Part shown: positions 6,110 to 7,375 of the stretch, in pieces
Layout of the letters: the number at the start of each line of letters is the position of its first letter
Numbering within the stretch: position 1 is the stretch's first letter
Assembly (NCBI GenBank): GCA_016932235.1
Contig: JAFGDF010000028.1
Span: forward strand, 1-7,375
Source of the DNA: Deltaproteobacteria bacterium
GTDB taxonomy: Bacteria; Desulfobacterota; DSM-4660; Desulfatiglandales; HGW-15
Length of the DNA stretch: 7,375 nt
Direction of reading: 5' to 3'
Notes under the pieces: model-generated
Database searches by the model: none
Told to the model about the DNA's origin: nothing
The model's input: the letters and a program-made list of their open reading frames with translations, nothing else
Position numbers and translations under genes: made by a program

Positions 6110-7375
6110 TTACTTCCCTGTATGCTTCTGATAATTTTCCTCGAAAGTTGGGGCATAGGGTGATTTAAGGTAAAAATCCAGGGGCAGATCCCTTACATTG
6201 ACCTTATTATCCTCCAGCCGTATGGGAATAAATTTTTGCCATTCAGGAGGATCCACCTCAGGGTAGTCCAGCCTCTGGAAACTAAGCAGGGCGCTGCTTG
6301 CTTTCCGGGCCAGGGAAGAATGCATCACAAGCTTTCCCACGGAAACCAAAGAGAAGCATTCCAGCAGACGGCCAAGTTCATGTGGGTTGTTTACATAAGT
6401 CACCTCCGCCTCAGTTTCCTCTATCTCATTCAGCAGATTAAGACCCAGATTGAGCGTTTCCTTACTTAAACAGGGGCTGCAATAGTCCTGCATCACCCGG
6501 GCGATGCCGATATTCAATTCTTTCCATCCGATACTTTGTTTACTGTGTTTAAGCGGGGCATAAACCCTGCTCTTTTCAGCGTCCACCTGCCCCCGATTTA
6601 CAGCGGGCGCTTTCGATACGGTCATTGCATATTCCGCGGCCCTCATACCGGCATATCTTCCTGTAGTGGATGCGAACCCGTGGTTTCCCGAGCCGAAGAT
6701 ACACTTACCCGCCGCATAAAGCCCTTCCAGGGAAGTTTGCAGATTCCAATCAACCAGAAAACCTCCTCCCGCTATCCCGCGCAAGTGGCTGTAAGACCGG
6801 CCTGCCCAGGCGCCGCCCCTTCTGTAATCATTTGGATGCATAACAGGCGCCTGCATCATGTCCCTGTCAGGATCAAATCCCGCCTTTGTAAAGGTGTCGT
6901 ATATTGGAACGCGGGTCTTTCCCTCATTACCCACCATCATCCCGAAAATGACTCGCCTTTCATGTTCCGGCATGAGTGTAAGATCAGCATAAAAGGGCAG
7001 CTTTAACTCACCTTTGATCAGCCGTTCGGGTATGTCGGCCACCGGATGATTGGATGTGAGTTGCTGGGAGGCAAAAAGACCTATACCCTCTCCGAGCATA
7101 AATTTATGCCCCTCACCTGGTCTGAACCTGTCCTCCAGTTTATCCAGCTCTTTCCTGTTTTTATCAACCCATGGTATTATCTTCCCGGCCGCATCGACCA
7201 TCGGCGCTCCATAATATGTATTGCCTGAATTACCCATGCTGTAAGGCGCGTACCCCAGGCCGCTGATTGGGGACGGAGTCTGCTCCATAATGACAAATTC
7301 CGCACCAGCGTTCCAGCCTGCGGCCTGACCAACGCAGGCGTTGTTCATTTCTCCCATGGCACCCGATCCCACCAG
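6110..7375 (-). CDS. FAD-binding oxidoreductase subunit of the FrdA/SdhA/AprA superfamily, N-terminus cut by window edge
   Basis: About 422 C-terminal residues of a protein that in this family is usually some 530-560 long. The N-terminal FAD Rossmann motif (GxGxxG) lies beyond 7375, and no true start is visible. Counting from the codon at 7372, the region GSGAMGEMNNACVGQAAGWNAGAEFVIME (2-30) corresponds to the 'TGDG..MAxxAGA' segment of fumarate reductase-type flavoproteins. SLEGLYAAGKCIFGSGNHGFASTTGRYAGMRAAEYA (214-249) is the C-terminal FAD-binding region. The helical C-terminal part holds GWKELNIGIARVMQDYC (282-298), which recalls the AprA capping region, and RLDYPEVDPPEWQKF. The ferredoxin gene follows directly, so a two-subunit cytoplasmic redox enzyme is likely. 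Fumarate or APS reduction is not established; divergence around the substrate site makes a different acceptor plausible. A CSPC pair (298-301) is unusual and is listed separately. Confidence 0.88.
   Translation of the reverse strand: MVGSGAMGEMNNACVGQAAGWNAGAEFVIMEQTPSPISGLGYAPYSMGNSGNTYYGAPMVDAAGKIIPWVDKNRKELDKLEDRFRPGEGHKFMLGEGIGLFASQQLTSNHPVADIPERLIKGELKLPFYADLTLMPEHERRVIFGMMVGNEGKTRVPIYDTFTKAGFDPDRDMMQAPVMHPNDYRRGGAWAGRSYSHLRGIAGGGFLVDWNLQTSLEGLYAAGKCIFGSGNHGFASTTGRYAGMRAAEYAMTVSKAPAVNRGQVDAEKSRVYAPLKHSKQSIGWKELNIGIARVMQDYCSPCLSKETLNLGLNLLNEIEETEAEVTYVNNPHELGRLLECFSLVSVGKLVMHSSLARKASSALLSFQRLDYPEVDPPEWQKFIPIRLEDNKVNVRDLPLDFYLKSPYAPTFEENYQKHTGK

Noticed and set aside
6536..7006. Plus-strand ORF of 156 residues
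   Set aside because: Antisense to the flavoprotein gene, with no recognisable domain and no Shine-Dalgarno; a coding shadow.

Overview
The window most resembles an anaerobic, moderate-GC bacterium of the Desulfobacterota (former Deltaproteobacteria). Three things suggest this. The GltX C-terminal half carries a charged insertion (KKDDPKFFTDPKA) of a type I recall from that group. A flavoprotein gene is paired with a 2[4Fe-4S] ferredoxin gene resembling adenylylsulfate reductase-type modules. A paired palindromic repeat sits between two convergent operons. The assignment is inference and has not been tested by any search.

Layout: (1) 1-638, plus strand, is the 3' part of gltX, followed 18 nt later by a small nitroreductase gene (657-1202), probably in the same transcript. 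(2) 1312-1644 is a single-domain cupin gene with a perfect 12-bp palindrome just upstream. (3) 1827-5546 is a compact three-gene operon: a MoxR-type AAA+ ATPase, a membrane-anchored DUF58 protein and a TgpA-like membrane transglutaminase. The three overlap by 1 and 8 nt, and a good sigma-70-like promoter lies at 1751-1780. (4) 5547-5722 is the convergent intergenic region and holds a 77-bp element made of two inverted palindromic repeat units. (5) On the minus strand, reading inward from the right edge, are the C-terminal three quarters of a FrdA/AprA-type FAD protein (6110-7375) and then an AprB-like ferredoxin (5723-6067).

Working together: the MoxR/DUF58/TgpA proteins form a conserved envelope-associated set. 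The ATPase probably acts as a chaperone or remodeller, the DUF58 protein as a membrane-tethered partner, and the transglutaminase as the extracytoplasmic catalytic component. The flavoprotein and ferredoxin are likely the subunits of one cytoplasmic redox enzyme, with electrons passing between FAD and two iron-sulphur clusters. Its substrate cannot be read from sequence. No tRNA, rRNA, CRISPR array, transposase or phage gene was seen. I found no clearly new defence or mobile system; the most interesting items are the redox pair, the transglutaminase operon and the paired repeat.
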